A stretch of 64,000 nucleotides of DNA from Paraburkholderia sp. IMGN_8 (GCF_038050405.1 NZ_CP150900.1:1364001-1428000), one strand, 5' to 3'; counted from the stretch's first letter, positions 8,507 through 17,826 are shown. Notes: generated by a model not told the origin, from the sequence alone. Numbers and translations: made by a program.

Positions 8507-8522
8507 TGGCACGGGCGTTGCG
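8507..8522 (+). promoter_or_regulatory. sigma-54 (-24/-12) promoter for the Nit1C cluster
   Basis: TGGCACG-N4-TTGCG matches the sigma-54 consensus, with GG (8508-8509) and GC (8520-8521) separated by exactly 10 nt. It is 68 bp upstream of the first gene of the cluster. The NtrC-like site lies further upstream, and the ATTGATCG/CGATCAAT dyad ends on the first base of the -24 element, where a bound protein could interfere. Confidence 0.75.
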
Positions 8523-8590
8523 TTAGGAGAAGCGCGCACAGCTTGAATGGCGCGCCATCTTTTACTTAGCAAACCTGATCGGAGAGTGTC

Positions 8591-9073
8591 ATGCCAGCCG
8601 TCAACAAACCGCTGCATCAGAAAGGCGATTACCTTGTCGACTACGAAGAGAAAGTCTTCGAAGACGTGAAGGCCGAACCGGGCGAGAAGGCGCTCGTCAC
8701 GTTTCACACGGTCGCCTTCGAAGGGTCGATCGGCTTTGTCAATCTGTTGCAGGCCACGCGTCTGCAACGCAAGGGCTTCGAGACTTCAGTTCTGCTGTAT
8801 GGGCCGGGCGTCACGCTCGGTCTGCAACGCGGCTTTCCGACGCTCGGCGACGAAGCGTTCCCCGGCCATCTGAACTTCAACAAGCAGTTGATGAAGTTCA
8901 TGGAAGAGGGCGGCAAGGTGTACGCATGCCGCTTCGCATTGCAAGCGTTGTACGGGCACGGCGAGGCGTCGCTGATCGAAGGCATCCGTCCGATCAGTCC
9001 GCTCGACGTGCTCGACATCCAGCTTCTTCATCGCAAGGACAACGCGCTGATCATCCACACGTGGACGGTTTGA
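8591..9073 (+). CDS. MSMEG_0572/Sll0783-family nitrogen starvation response protein
   Basis: A 160-residue protein that opens the Nit1C cluster, with a GGAGAG ribosome site 4 nt before its ATG. The recognisable features are the N-terminus [32 protein letters not shown] cut by family-specific blocks and the segment [16 protein letters not shown], typical of the MSMEG_0572/Sll0783 family (DsrE-like fold suspected). Members are induced under nitrogen starvation in cyanobacteria and mycobacteria; the biochemical role is unknown. It is followed 19 bp later by the nitrilase gene. Confidence 0.88.
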   Translation: MPAVNKPLHQKGDYLVDYEEKVFEDVKAEPGEKALVTFHTVAFEGSIGFVNLLQATRLQRKGFETSVLLYGPGVTLGLQRGFPTLGDEAFPGHLNFNKQLMKFMEEGGKVYACRFALQALYGHGEASLIEGIRPISPLDVLDIQLLHRKDNALIIHTWTV

Positions 9074-9092
9074 CGAGAGGCGGGTGACCACT

Positions 9093-10127
9093 ATGTCCGA
9101 CAAACGCATCGTGCGTGCCGCCGCGGTCCAGATCGCACCGGACTTCGAACGCAGCGGCGGCACCCTCGACAAGGTGTGCGAGGCCATCGAGCAGGCGGCG
9201 CGCGAAGGCGTGCAACTGATCGTCTTCCCCGAAACCTTCGTGCCGTACTACCCGTACTTTTCTTTTGTGCGGCCACCGGTCGCCTCCGGCGCCGATCACA
9301 TGAAGCTTTATGAGGAAGCCGTGATCGTGCCGGGTCCGGTTACGCAAGCGGTGGCCGAACGGGCGCGTTTGCACCGGATGGTGGTGGTGCTCGGCGTCAA
9401 CGAGCGCGATCACGGCAGCCTCTACAACACGCAACTGATTTTCGACGTGGACGGCCAACTGCTGCTCAAGCGCCGCAAGATCACGCCGACGTTTCATGAG
9501 CGGATGATCTGGGGCCAAGGCGACGCAGCCGGTTTGAAGGTGGCGCACACGGCGGTGGCGCGCGTCGGCGCGCTAGCCTGCTGGGAGCATTACAACCCGC
9601 TCGCCCGCTATGCCTTGATGACACAGCACGAAGAGATTCATTGCAGCCAGTTTCCCGGCTCGCTGGTGGGGCCGATCTTCGCGGACCAGATCGAGGTGAC
9701 GATCCGGCATCACGCGCTCGAGTCGGGCTGCTTCGTGGTCAACGCAACGGGTTGGCTGAGCGAAGCGCAGATCGCCTCGGTCACGGCAGACCCGAATCTG
9801 CAGAAGGCGCTGCGCGGCGGCTGCAATACCGCGATCGTCTCGCCGGAGGGACAGCATCTGGCTGAGCCACTGCGCGAAGGTGAGGGCATGGTGATCGCCG
9901 ATCTCGACATGAGCCTGATCACCAAGCGCAAACGCATGATGGATTCGGTCGGCCATTACGCGCGGCCCGAATTGCTGAGCCTTGCGATCAACCGGCGGCC
10001 TGCGGAAACCGTGGCGCCGATGCCGTCGTGGTCCGCTACATCGAACACCGATTTCAACTCAACCGTGGAATGGCGCGATGAACTCCAGCGAGACGCTGTC
10101 GGCAGCGAGCCGGCAATTGATGACTGA
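9093..10127 (+). CDS. nitC: Nit6803-family nitrilase
   Basis: A 344-residue branch-1 nitrilase. The catalytic triad is visible as Glu47 (VFPETFVP), Lys129 (KRRKITPT) and Cys163 ([12 protein letters not shown]). It converts nitriles to carboxylates plus ammonia. In Nit1C clusters this enzyme has been linked to growth on cyanide as nitrogen source. The ATG at 9093 sits 9 nt after GAGAGGCGGG, and the in-frame GTG at 9084 abuts that ribosome site, so it was not chosen. The last 50 bp overlap the radical SAM gene, evidence of translational coupling. The cluster order (0572 protein, nitrilase, radical SAM, GNAT, AIR synthase) is the canonical one. Confidence 0.95.
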   Translation: MSDKRIVRAAAVQIAPDFERSGGTLDKVCEAIEQAAREGVQLIVFPETFVPYYPYFSFVRPPVASGADHMKLYEEAVIVPGPVTQAVAERARLHRMVVVLGVNERDHGSLYNTQLIFDVDGQLLLKRRKITPTFHERMIWGQGDAAGLKVAHTAVARVGALACWEHYNPLARYALMTQHEEIHCSQFPGSLVGPIFADQIEVTIRHHALESGCFVVNATGWLSEAQIASVTADPNLQKALRGGCNTAIVSPEGQHLAEPLREGEGMVIADLDMSLITKRKRMMDSVGHYARPELLSLAINRRPAETVAPMPSWSATSNTDFNSTVEWRDELQRDAVGSEPAIDD

Positions 10128-11190
10128 ATTGCAGTCGGCGGGTTTGCGGCTGGTCGCACCGGATGCGGGCGCCGCGAGCCGGCGTGGCGGCGCCGGGCCG
10201 TCGGATCACAAAGCAGTGACGGTGGACGGCGTGACGATCATGGTGCCGGTGCATACGAGTACCGCCTGGCACTCGCCGTTCGTCGCGCAGACGCCCGACG
10301 CGAATGGTTCGAGCGCGTTGCTGCGTGGCACGATTCCGATTGCCAATATCAGCTTTCCAAAAGCACCGCGCTTTTACGCCATGCAGACGCTCGACGGCGT
10401 GCCGTATTCGCACATCGCCGCGTTGCATAGCGCGGACGTGCTCGCCACCACGGTGTTGCAAACCTGCATCCGCTACGAGAGCCGTCGCAAGAGCTGCAAG
10501 TTCTGCGCGATCGGTCAGTCGCTGGCGGCGGGACGCACGATCGCGCGCAAAACGCCGGAGCAACTGGCCGAAGTGGCGCGCGCGGCGGTGCTGCTCGACG
10601 GCGTCAAGCATATGGTGCTGACCACCGGCACGCCGCCCACGCCCGATCGCGGCGCGCAGATCCTCTGTGAAAGCGCGTTCGCGATCAAGGCCGCGGTCGA
10701 TCTGCCGATCCAGGCGCAATGCGAGCCACCCGACGACGACCGCTGGTTCGCACGCATGAAAGCGAGCGGCATCGATACGCTGGGCATGCATCTCGAAGTG
10801 GTGACGCCCGCGCTGCGCGAACGCATCATGCCGGGCAAAGCGGGCGTGCCGCTGTCGCGCTACATGGAAGCGTTCAAGGCCGCGGTTGCCGTGTTCGGAC
10901 GTGGACAGGTCAGTACTTACATCCTCGCGGGGCTGGGCGATAGCGCGGAGGCGATTCTTGCGATGTCAGGTGAGCTGATCGAACTCGGCGTTTATCCGTT
11001 CGTGGTGCCGTTCGTGCCGATCAGCGGCACGCCGCTCGAAGATCACCCGGCGCCGACACCCGAATTCATGAAAGCCGTCTTGCAACCGCTCGGCGCGATG
11101 CTCAACGCCGCCGCGATGCGCTCGAGCGATATCAAGGCGGGCTGTGGCAAATGCGGCGCGTGTTCGTCGCTGTCATCGTACGAGGAGTGA
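10078..11190 (+). CDS. MSMEG_0568-family radical SAM protein
   Basis: A 370-residue protein of the MSMEG_0568 radical SAM family. The cluster-binding cysteines appear in [18 protein letters not shown], spaced C-x9-C-x2-C rather than the canonical C-x3-C-x2-C. A second cysteine set, CGKCGAC, lies near the C-terminus and could hold an auxiliary iron-sulfur cluster. The ATG at 10078 lies inside the 3' end of the nitrilase gene in another frame, and the protein from that start has the family N-terminus ([15 protein letters not shown]). The reaction is unknown. Because it is always next to the nitrilase, it probably acts on a nitrile precursor or product. Confidence 0.9.
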   Translation: MNSSETLSAASRQLMTELQSAGLRLVAPDAGAASRRGGAGPSDHKAVTVDGVTIMVPVHTSTAWHSPFVAQTPDANGSSALLRGTIPIANISFPKAPRFYAMQTLDGVPYSHIAALHSADVLATTVLQTCIRYESRRKSCKFCAIGQSLAAGRTIARKTPEQLAEVARAAVLLDGVKHMVLTTGTPPTPDRGAQILCESAFAIKAAVDLPIQAQCEPPDDDRWFARMKASGIDTLGMHLEVVTPALRERIMPGKAGVPLSRYMEAFKAAVAVFGRGQVSTYILAGLGDSAEAILAMSGELIELGVYPFVVPFVPISGTPLEDHPAPTPEFMKAVLQPLGAMLNAAAMRSSDIKAGCGKCGACSSLSSYEE

Positions 11191-11192
11191 TC

Positions 11193-11780
11193 ATGTTCGG
11201 CGAAGCGATTGCGGGCGTTGCACTGGATGGCGAGATCATTGCCACGCCCTATGCGCCCAGCGAATTCCGCATCAAGTGGACCACGCTGGATTGGGAAGCC
11301 GACGAAGCGTACAAGCTGCGGCGCGCGGTGTTCTGCATCGAGCAGGGCATTTTCGTCGGCGACGATCGCGACGACAAAGATGAACATGCGCAACAACTGG
11401 TGGCAGTGAGTTGTGTGGCCGGCCTGCCGGAGCAGGTGGTCGGCACCGTGCGCATCCATCAGGAAGAGCCGGGCGTCTGGTTTGGATCGCGGCTCGCGGT
11501 GCACGCCGCGTTTCGCCGGCACGGCAAGATCGGCGCGACGCTGATTCGTCTCGCAGTGAGCAGCGCGCATGCGCTTGGCTGCGAGACTTTTCTCGCGCAC
11601 GTGCAGAGCCAGAATGTGCCGCTTTTTCGCGCGATGCATTGGGACGTGCTTGCCGAAGAAATGTTGCTCGGGCGGCCGCATCATCTGATGCAGGCGCAAT
11701 TGGACCGGTATCCGCCTTGTACCGCGCCATGCAGTGGTTTTGTTACGCATGCGCACGCTTCGGCGCGGAGTGCGGCATGA
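11193..11780 (+). CDS. MSMEG_0567/Sll0786-family N-acetyltransferase (GNAT)
   Basis: A 195-residue GNAT-fold acetyltransferase. The acyl-CoA binding segment is seen as SRLAVHAAFRRHGKIGATLIRLA (motif A, near residues 98-120), with a C-terminal LFRAMHWDVLAEE strand typical of the fold. The ATG at 11193 is 2 nt after the radical SAM stop and uses the GAGGAG that lies in that gene's last codons. The acceptor is unknown. Its stop overlaps the next start in an ATGA arrangement, so the genes are translationally coupled. Confidence 0.88.
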   Translation: MFGEAIAGVALDGEIIATPYAPSEFRIKWTTLDWEADEAYKLRRAVFCIEQGIFVGDDRDDKDEHAQQLVAVSCVAGLPEQVVGTVRIHQEEPGVWFGSRLAVHAAFRRHGKIGATLIRLAVSSAHALGCETFLAHVQSQNVPLFRAMHWDVLAEEMLLGRPHHLMQAQLDRYPPCTAPCSGFVTHAHASARSAA

Positions 11781-12760
11781 GCGTGGCCGATCTTGTCGCC
11801 AGCTTGCGCGCGAGCCGAGGGTTTGGGCACAAGACCGATATCGTCGATGTCGTCAGCTCGCTGGCGCGGCGTTTGCCCGGCGGCACGCGCGATCTTGCGC
11901 AGGCGGTCGCGCTCGGCGACGATTGCGCGGCGCTTGCCGATGGTGAAGGCTATTTGCTGTTCGCGATCGAAGGCATGGTCAGCGATTTCGTGAGCGCGAT
12001 GCCGTGGTTCGCCGGCTACAGCAGTGTGATGGTCAACGTCAGCGATATCTATGCGATGGGCGGCCGGCCGTTGGCGGTGGTCGACGCACTATGGAGTCGA
12101 GGAATCGAGCCGGCGCATGAGGTTCTCGCCGGCATGGCAGCGGCTTCGGTTGCATATGGCGTGCCGATCGTCGGCGGCCATACGAATACGCGCAGCGATG
12201 CGGCGCAGCTGGCGGTGTCGATTGTGGGGCGCGCGAAAGCGTTGCTGTCGAGTTTCAACGCGAAACCGGGCGACCGCCTGATGATGGCGGTCGATTTGCG
12301 CGGCCGCTTCGAAGAACCCTATCCGTTCTGGAATGCGTCGGTGGATGCGCCGGGTGAGCGTTTAAGGGCCGATCTCGAATGTTTGCCGCAATTGGCGGAA
12401 AGCGGGCTATGCGACGCCGCGAAGGATATCAGCATGGCCGGCACGCTCGGCACCGCGTTGATGTTGTTCGAGTGCTCGCAAGTCGGCGCACGGATCGATC
12501 TCGATCGCATTCCGAAACCCGTCGACGTGCCGTTGCAGCGCTGGGTCACCGCGTTTCCCAGCTTCGGGTATTTGCTGTCAGTGCGCGCAGAACATGTCGA
12601 AGCGGTGCAGTCGCTATTCGACTCGCGGTCGCTGGCTTGTGCGGTGATCGGCTCGGTCGATGCGACGCGGCGGGCGGTCGTGCACCAGCGTGATGACGCA
12701 GCGGTGTTGTGGGACTTCAATCGCGAGCCGTTCATCGCCGCGAATGGCGGTGCGCGATGA
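11777..12760 (+). CDS. Sll0787-family AIR synthase-like protein
   Basis: A 327-residue member of the PurM/ThiL/SelD-like ATP-binding superfamily. ALGDDCAAL near residue 48 and VMVNVSDIYAMGGRPLAVV near 84 are the typical metal/ATP-binding and dimer motifs; KDISMAGTLGTALML near residue 218 is the C-terminal domain hallmark. Such enzymes phosphorylate or activate a carbonyl-type group through an ATP-derived intermediate, but the substrate of this subfamily is not known. It overlaps both neighbours by 4 nt (ATGA), so it belongs to the same tightly coupled operon. Confidence 0.9.
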   Translation: MSVADLVASLRASRGFGHKTDIVDVVSSLARRLPGGTRDLAQAVALGDDCAALADGEGYLLFAIEGMVSDFVSAMPWFAGYSSVMVNVSDIYAMGGRPLAVVDALWSRGIEPAHEVLAGMAAASVAYGVPIVGGHTNTRSDAAQLAVSIVGRAKALLSSFNAKPGDRLMMAVDLRGRFEEPYPFWNASVDAPGERLRADLECLPQLAESGLCDAAKDISMAGTLGTALMLFECSQVGARIDLDRIPKPVDVPLQRWVTAFPSFGYLLSVRAEHVEAVQSLFDSRSLACAVIGSVDATRRAVVHQRDDAAVLWDFNREPFIAANGGAR

Positions 12761-13926
12761 ACACCTTGCGTATCGCGTTGCTGACGCATTCAGTCAACCC
12801 GCGCGGCGGGGTGGTGCATACGCTTGAACTGGCGACGGCGCTTACCGCGCTCGGACATGACGTGACGGTATTCGCGCCGGCAGCACCGGGTGAAACGCTA
12901 TTTCGTTTGCCGCCATGCCGCGTGGTTTATGCGCCGATCACGCTTTCACAGGCCGATACGGTAGCCATGGTGGAAGCGCGGATTCATGCATTCAAGCATG
13001 CATTGATCGAGCACGACGCGGCGTCGTTCGATGTGCTGCATGCGCAGGACAGCATCAGCGGCAATGCGCTCGCCGAACTCAAGGCGCGAGGACTCATTCA
13101 CAGCTTCATGCGCACCGTGCACCACCTCGATCATTTCGACGATCCACGTTTGGCTGCGTGGCAGCGGCGCGCGTATTGGGACGCGGACCAGGTGCTTTGC
13201 GTGAGCGAGATGTGGACGCGCGAAATGCACTTGACCCACGGCATCGATGCGATGACGGTGCCGAATGGCGTCGACGTCGCACGCTTCACACCTCGCACGG
13301 ATTCGCATGATGTGCAACTGAAGCAGCGCTTCGGCATCGACGGCGGACCGATCGTGCTTTCGGTCGGCGGTATCGAAGCGCGCAAGAACACGCTGGCTTT
13401 GCTCGAAGCGTTTGCTTCCGTGCGGCGTACGTTGCCGCGTGCGCAGCTCGTGATCGCCGGCGGCGCAAGCCTGCTTGATCACGACGCCTACACCCGCCGT
13501 TTGCTTCAGCGAGCGATGGAATTGGGGCTGTCTGTCGGTCCGAATGAAAGTGTGGTGGTCACCGGGCCGCTCGAAGACGCTGCAATGCCCGCGCTATTTC
13601 GCAGCGCTGACGTGTTGTCGATGGTGTCGTTGCGGGAGGGCTTCGGTCTCGTCGTGCTGGAAGCGCTCGCGAGCGGCACAGCGGTTGTGGCGTCGGCGAT
13701 CGCACCGTTTACCGAATACCTCGACGACACCACCTGCTGCTGGGCCACACCTACTGAGATCGAGTCGATCGCGTCGGCGTTGCTGCGCGCGCTGGCTGGA
13801 GGTGACGTCGATTTCGAGCACGCCGTGCCGGCTTTGCTCGCGCGCTTCAGCTGGCCGGCGAGCGCGCGGCTTCACGTCGATGCATACCGCCGCTTCCTCG
13901 CGAAGCGCGCGCCGGTTTTTCATTGA
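12757..13926 (+). CDS. MSMEG_0565-family glycosyltransferase (GT4-like)
   Basis: A 389-residue GT-B glycosyltransferase. The N-terminal donor-independent domain shows LLTHSVNPRGGVVHTLELA. The C-terminal domain has VLSVGGIEARKNTLALLEAF and the GT4 nucleotide-sugar motif SLREGFGLVVLEALASGTAVV near residue 290-310. It starts in an ATGA overlap with the AIR-synthase gene. A glycosyltransferase is found only in some Nit1C clusters, which suggests that the pathway handles a sugar-linked molecule in this organism. Donor and acceptor are unknown. Confidence 0.88.
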   Translation: MNTLRIALLTHSVNPRGGVVHTLELATALTALGHDVTVFAPAAPGETLFRLPPCRVVYAPITLSQADTVAMVEARIHAFKHALIEHDAASFDVLHAQDSISGNALAELKARGLIHSFMRTVHHLDHFDDPRLAAWQRRAYWDADQVLCVSEMWTREMHLTHGIDAMTVPNGVDVARFTPRTDSHDVQLKQRFGIDGGPIVLSVGGIEARKNTLALLEAFASVRRTLPRAQLVIAGGASLLDHDAYTRRLLQRAMELGLSVGPNESVVVTGPLEDAAMPALFRSADVLSMVSLREGFGLVVLEALASGTAVVASAIAPFTEYLDDTTCCWATPTEIESIASALLRALAGGDVDFEHAVPALLARFSWPASARLHVDAYRRFLAKRAPVFH

Positions 13927-13939
13927 TTGGGGATTTGCG

Positions 13940-14224
13940 ATGCCTGTTATGCACTTTCGGATTCAATGGCCCGATGGCGACGAAGCGAACTGTTATTCGC
14001 CGTCGCTCGTCATCGGCGATTTCTTCACACCTGGCGAGGCCTACGCGCTGGGCGATTTCGTCGAACGTTCGAGGCAGGCGTTAGGCATCGCGTCGGAGCG
14101 CGTGCGCGAAAAATACGGCTTTGCCTGCTCGGCGGCGATGGATCAGCTGGCGCAGATCGAGCGTAACGCCGAGCGGTTTCGCGACCAGCCTGAAGCAACC
14201 GTCAAGGTTATCGAATTCAGCTAA
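13940..14224 (+). CDS. MSMEG_0570-family nitrogen starvation response protein
   Basis: A 94-residue small protein of the MSMEG_0570 family, starting MPVMHFRIQWPDGDEANCYSPS with a break after residue 20 in the conserved block, and containing DFFTPGEAYALGDFVERS. The ATG at 13940 follows GGGGAT 6 nt upstream and lies 13 nt beyond the glycosyltransferase stop. It has no signal peptide, metal motif or membrane segment. The role is unknown; induction under nitrogen starvation is the only published property known to me for this family. Confidence 0.85.
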   Translation: MPVMHFRIQWPDGDEANCYSPSLVIGDFFTPGEAYALGDFVERSRQALGIASERVREKYGFACSAAMDQLAQIERNAERFRDQPEATVKVIEFS

Positions 14225-14251
14225 ACGCTTACCTTTTGCAGAGGATGCATC

Positions 14252-15541
14252 ATGTCTAATCCAACACCTCACGCGAGGACTGATGGGCACTATGACGTGC
14301 TCATCGTCGGCGGCGGGCAGGCGGGCTTGTCGGTCAGCTACTACCTCAAGCACGCCGGCATCGACCATCTGGTCCTGGAGAAGAACACCGTGACGCACAC
14401 GTGGCGCCAGCAACGCTGGGATGCGTTTTGTCTCGTGACGCCGAATTGGCAATGCGCGTTGCCGGACTACCCGTACAGTGGCGACGATCCACACGGCTTT
14501 ATGAAAAAGGACGAAATCGTCGAGTACCTCGACGGCTTTATCGCGCACGTCGGTGCGCCGGTTATCGAACATGCGGAAGTCAAACGCGTGAAGCAGCGCG
14601 ACGATGGCATCTATGCGATCGCGACCACGCAAGGCGATTTCACTGCCGATCAGGTGGTGGTCGCCTCGGGCGGTTATCACACACCGATCGTGCCGCGCCT
14701 CGCCGAGCGCCTGCCCGCGCGGATCCTGCAGTTGCAATCGTCCGCGTACCGTAATCCCCAGGCGTTGCCCGAAGGCGCGGTGCTCGTAGTCGGCACCGGG
14801 CAATCCGGCGCGCAGATCGCAGAGGACCTGCATCTCGCCGGACGCAAGGTGATCCTCGCGGTGGGCGAGGCGCCGCGTTGCGCGCGCTTCTATCGGGGCC
14901 GCGATGTGGTGGACTGGCTCGCCGATATGCGGTATTACGACATGCCGGTCGAAAAGCATCCGTTGCGTGAAGGCGTGCGCGACAACACCAATCACTACGT
15001 GACCGGCCGCGACGGTGGGCGCGATATCGATCTGCGCAAGTTCGCCGCCGAAGGTATGGAACTGTATGGCAGGCTCGACGATCTGCGCGACGGTCAATTG
15101 CGCTTTGCGCCGACGCTCGCCGCCAGTCTCGACGCCGCGGACGATACGTATAACCGCATCAACGCAAGCATCGACGGCTTTATCGAAAGGCATGGTATCG
15201 CCGCGCCGGCCGGCGGTGTCTATGAACCGCTCTGGCAGCCGGCTGAGGAACGTACGACGCTCGATGTCGACGCGAGCGGCATTTCGTCGATCATCTGGTG
15301 CATCGGTTTTACGCCGGACTTCAGCTGGCTCGACGCGCCGGTATTCAACGGCCGCGGCTATCCGGCGCATACGCGCGGCATTACGCCGATCGACGGTTTG
15401 TATTTCGTCGGCTTGCCGTGGTTGCATACGTGGGGGTCCGGGCGCTTCTCCGGCGTCGCACGCGATGCCGAGTTCATCGTGCAGGCGATTCGCGGGAAGG
15501 AGACACAACGCGCGTCGGTGACCGCAGCGGTGGCGGCTTGA
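14252..15541 (+). CDS. MSMEG_0569-family flavin-dependent oxidoreductase
   Basis: A 429-residue flavoprotein with two Rossmann motifs: an FAD-binding VLIVGGGQAGLSVSYYL at residues about 12-28 and an NADPH-type VLVVGTGQSGAQIAEDL near residue 179. This is the layout of flavin-containing monooxygenases and related reductases. TWRQQRWDAFCLVTPNW after the first motif is typical of the family. It is the last gene of the Nit1C operon, 27 nt after the MSMEG_0570 gene, and is followed by a strong bidirectional terminator. An N-oxygenation or amine oxidation step is possible but unproven. Confidence 0.9.
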   Translation: MSNPTPHARTDGHYDVLIVGGGQAGLSVSYYLKHAGIDHLVLEKNTVTHTWRQQRWDAFCLVTPNWQCALPDYPYSGDDPHGFMKKDEIVEYLDGFIAHVGAPVIEHAEVKRVKQRDDGIYAIATTQGDFTADQVVVASGGYHTPIVPRLAERLPARILQLQSSAYRNPQALPEGAVLVVGTGQSGAQIAEDLHLAGRKVILAVGEAPRCARFYRGRDVVDWLADMRYYDMPVEKHPLREGVRDNTNHYVTGRDGGRDIDLRKFAAEGMELYGRLDDLRDGQLRFAPTLAASLDAADDTYNRINASIDGFIERHGIAAPAGGVYEPLWQPAEERTTLDVDASGISSIIWCIGFTPDFSWLDAPVFNGRGYPAHTRGITPIDGLYFVGLPWLHTWGSGRFSGVARDAEFIVQAIRGKETQRASVTAAVAA

Positions 15542-15574
15542 GGCGGATGCCCGCCAGCGCCTGGTGAGTGAATA

Positions 15575-15614
15575 AAAAAACGGCCGTTGCTGTTAATCGC
15601 AACGGCCGTTCCTT
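15575..15614. terminator. bidirectional intrinsic terminator
   Basis: AACGGCCGTTGC (15579-15590) pairs perfectly with GCAACGGCCGTT (15599-15610). It is followed by CCTTTT on the plus strand and by seven T on the minus strand. It ends both the Nit1C operon and the convergent phospholipase gene. Confidence 0.85.
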
Positions 15615-15635
15615 TTACAGACGCGTCTTGCTGAA

Positions 15636-17747
15636 TTAACTGCCCAGTGCCGGATCGCTCATGCTGCTATTGCCGGTTTCCACGTGTCCGGCGAGGCGCC
15701 GCGCGAACGTCGGATCCGTATCGACCGTGATCGCCAGGTCATACCAGCCATGCGCATTGCGCAGATCGAGGTACAACTGCTCGGTATCGCCGCCGCGCAC
15801 CGAGTGCCTGATCACGTTGTTCGGGTCATACGCATTGACGATGTTGAACTCGCAACGCTCACTGCCCACATTCTCCAGACGCAGTTGCAGATTCCCGTTC
15901 GCGACGTCATAGCCTTCGGTGACTTCGGGCCGCGCGATACTGGACCCGTTCCACCAGCTTCTGGCAATCGGCGTGCCCGAGAAGCGCCGCAGAAAACCGT
16001 TCGGGCCGTGCACCGTGAAATCGTATGAGCCGTCGGGATTCAGCGGCAACTGGTCCTGAAGGCGCTTGCCCGCTTCGACCGTGTAGGTGCGCGGCACGTC
16101 GGGGCTATACGCCGTATAGACGAGAAACACCGCGCCGGCGCGGCCCGTGTTGACGAAACGCATCGCCAGCTTACCGGCCGCGCCCTCGCCGTGTACCCGC
16201 ACGAACAGTTCGTACGGCAGCGCGCGCGCCGGGCGCACGCCGGGCTCCTGCCTGGGCACCGCCTGGACGGCCGGCGGCAGCGGAACATAGTCCGGATGCC
16301 GATTCTGATCGGGCGGCACGTAACCGCTGGTGCTCGGCAGCGTCGGGAATGCATCGTTCGGGTTACTGAAGTTGAACGCGGACATCAGGTCGCCGCACAC
16401 CGCGCGACGCCACGGCGTGATGTTCGATTCGCCGAGATTGTGCTGCTGGCCGAAGCGCTTTTCGATGAAGCGGATCACCGACGTATGGTCGAACACTTCG
16501 GAGCACACGTAGCCGCCTTTCGACCACGGCGAGACGACCAGCATCGGCACGCGCGGTCCGAGACCGTACGGGCCGGCGGCCATTTTCGCATTGCCGGGAT
16601 AGTGTTCATTGCTGGTATCGACCGTCGACAAACCGTTCGCACTCGATGCCGGCGCGAACGGCGGCGCCATGTGGTCGAAGAAGCCGTCGTTCTCGTCGTA
16701 ATTGATCAGCAGCACCGTCTTGCTCCACACCTCCGGATTGGACGTGAGAACCTGCAAGACCTGATCGATGTACCACGCGCCGTAGTTGGCGGGCCAGTTC
16801 GGATGTTCGGAATACGCTTCCGGCGCGACGATCCACGAGACTTGCGGCAGTGCGTTGTTCTGCACGTCGCGCTTGAGGATGTCGAAATAGCCGTCCCCCT
16901 TCGCCGCGTTGGTGCCGGTGCGCGCGTTGTCGTACAGTGGATTGCCCGGCTGCGCGTTGCGGTACTGGTTGAAGTAGAGCAGCGAGTTGTCGCCGTAATT
17001 GCCGATGTACGCGTTTTGTGTCCAGCCCCACGAGCCGTTCGCGTCGAGCCCGGTGCCCATGTCCTGATAGATCTTCCACGAAATGCCTGCGTTTTGCAGC
17101 ACTTCAGGATAGGTCGACCAGCCGTAGCCGAGTTCGGAGTTGTCGATCACCGGACCGCCACCGCTGCCGTCGTTGCCGACCCAGCCGCTCCACATGTAAT
17201 AGCGGTTCGGATCGGTCGGGCCCATCAGCGAGCAGTGGTAGGCGTCGCAAATCGTGAAGGCGTCAGCGAGCTGGTAGTGAAACGGGATGTCGTCGCGCGT
17301 GAGGTAGGCCATCGTCGTGGCGCTCTTGGCGGGCACCCATTGATCGTAGCGGCCACCGTTCCACGCAGCGTGCGTGCTGTTCCAGTCATGCGCGAGGTCT
17401 TGCAGGAATTGCAGGCCGAGGTTCGGCGCGCTCGGGCGGAACGGCAGCACGTAGCCGAGATCCGCGGCGAGCGGCTGATACCACACGGGTTTGCCGTTGG
17501 GCAGCGTGATCGCGCGCGTATCGCCGAAGCCACGCACGCCTTTGAGCGTGCCGAAATAATGGTCGAACGAGCGGTTTTCCTGCATCAGCACGACGATGTG
17601 CTCGACGTCGCGAATGCTGCCGGTTTGATTGTTGGCGGGGATCGCAAGGGCATTGCGAATGCCCAGCGGCAGCATGCTCAACGCGGTCGCGGAACCGGCG
17701 GCGTGCGCAGCGGAGCGCAGAAAATCACGGCGATTTTTTGAGGTCAT
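15636..17747 (-). CDS. phosphocholine-specific phospholipase C (Tat-exported)
   Basis: A 703-residue acid-phosphatase-superfamily phospholipase C. The N-terminus NRRDFLRSAAHAAG is a twin-arginine signal, so the folded enzyme is exported by Tat. The catalytic domain begins with EHIVVLMQENRSFDHYFG and includes LLINYDENDGFFDHMAPP. Two C-terminal DUF756-type beta domains (about residues 500-690) complete the usual PlcN/PlcH architecture. It cleaves phosphatidylcholine-type lipids to diacylglycerol and phosphocholine. Non-haemolytic paralogues of this type are common in Burkholderia. It stands alone, with no chaperone or choline operon adjacent. Confidence 0.93.
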   Translation of the reverse strand: MTSKNRRDFLRSAAHAAGSATALSMLPLGIRNALAIPANNQTGSIRDVEHIVVLMQENRSFDHYFGTLKGVRGFGDTRAITLPNGKPVWYQPLAADLGYVLPFRPSAPNLGLQFLQDLAHDWNSTHAAWNGGRYDQWVPAKSATTMAYLTRDDIPFHYQLADAFTICDAYHCSLMGPTDPNRYYMWSGWVGNDGSGGGPVIDNSELGYGWSTYPEVLQNAGISWKIYQDMGTGLDANGSWGWTQNAYIGNYGDNSLLYFNQYRNAQPGNPLYDNARTGTNAAKGDGYFDILKRDVQNNALPQVSWIVAPEAYSEHPNWPANYGAWYIDQVLQVLTSNPEVWSKTVLLINYDENDGFFDHMAPPFAPASSANGLSTVDTSNEHYPGNAKMAAGPYGLGPRVPMLVVSPWSKGGYVCSEVFDHTSVIRFIEKRFGQQHNLGESNITPWRRAVCGDLMSAFNFSNPNDAFPTLPSTSGYVPPDQNRHPDYVPLPPAVQAVPRQEPGVRPARALPYELFVRVHGEGAAGKLAMRFVNTGRAGAVFLVYTAYSPDVPRTYTVEAGKRLQDQLPLNPDGSYDFTVHGPNGFLRRFSGTPIARSWWNGSSIARPEVTEGYDVANGNLQLRLENVGSERCEFNIVNAYDPNNVIRHSVRGGDTEQLYLDLRNAHGWYDLAITVDTDPTFARRLAGHVETGNSSMSDPALGS

Positions 17748-17826
17748 GGTTTTGGCTTTCGATCTTCAGTAGAGGAACGATACGCGTAGCGCGAGTGTGA
17801 GCCGCGCGCCGCGAGGGTCACGGAAC

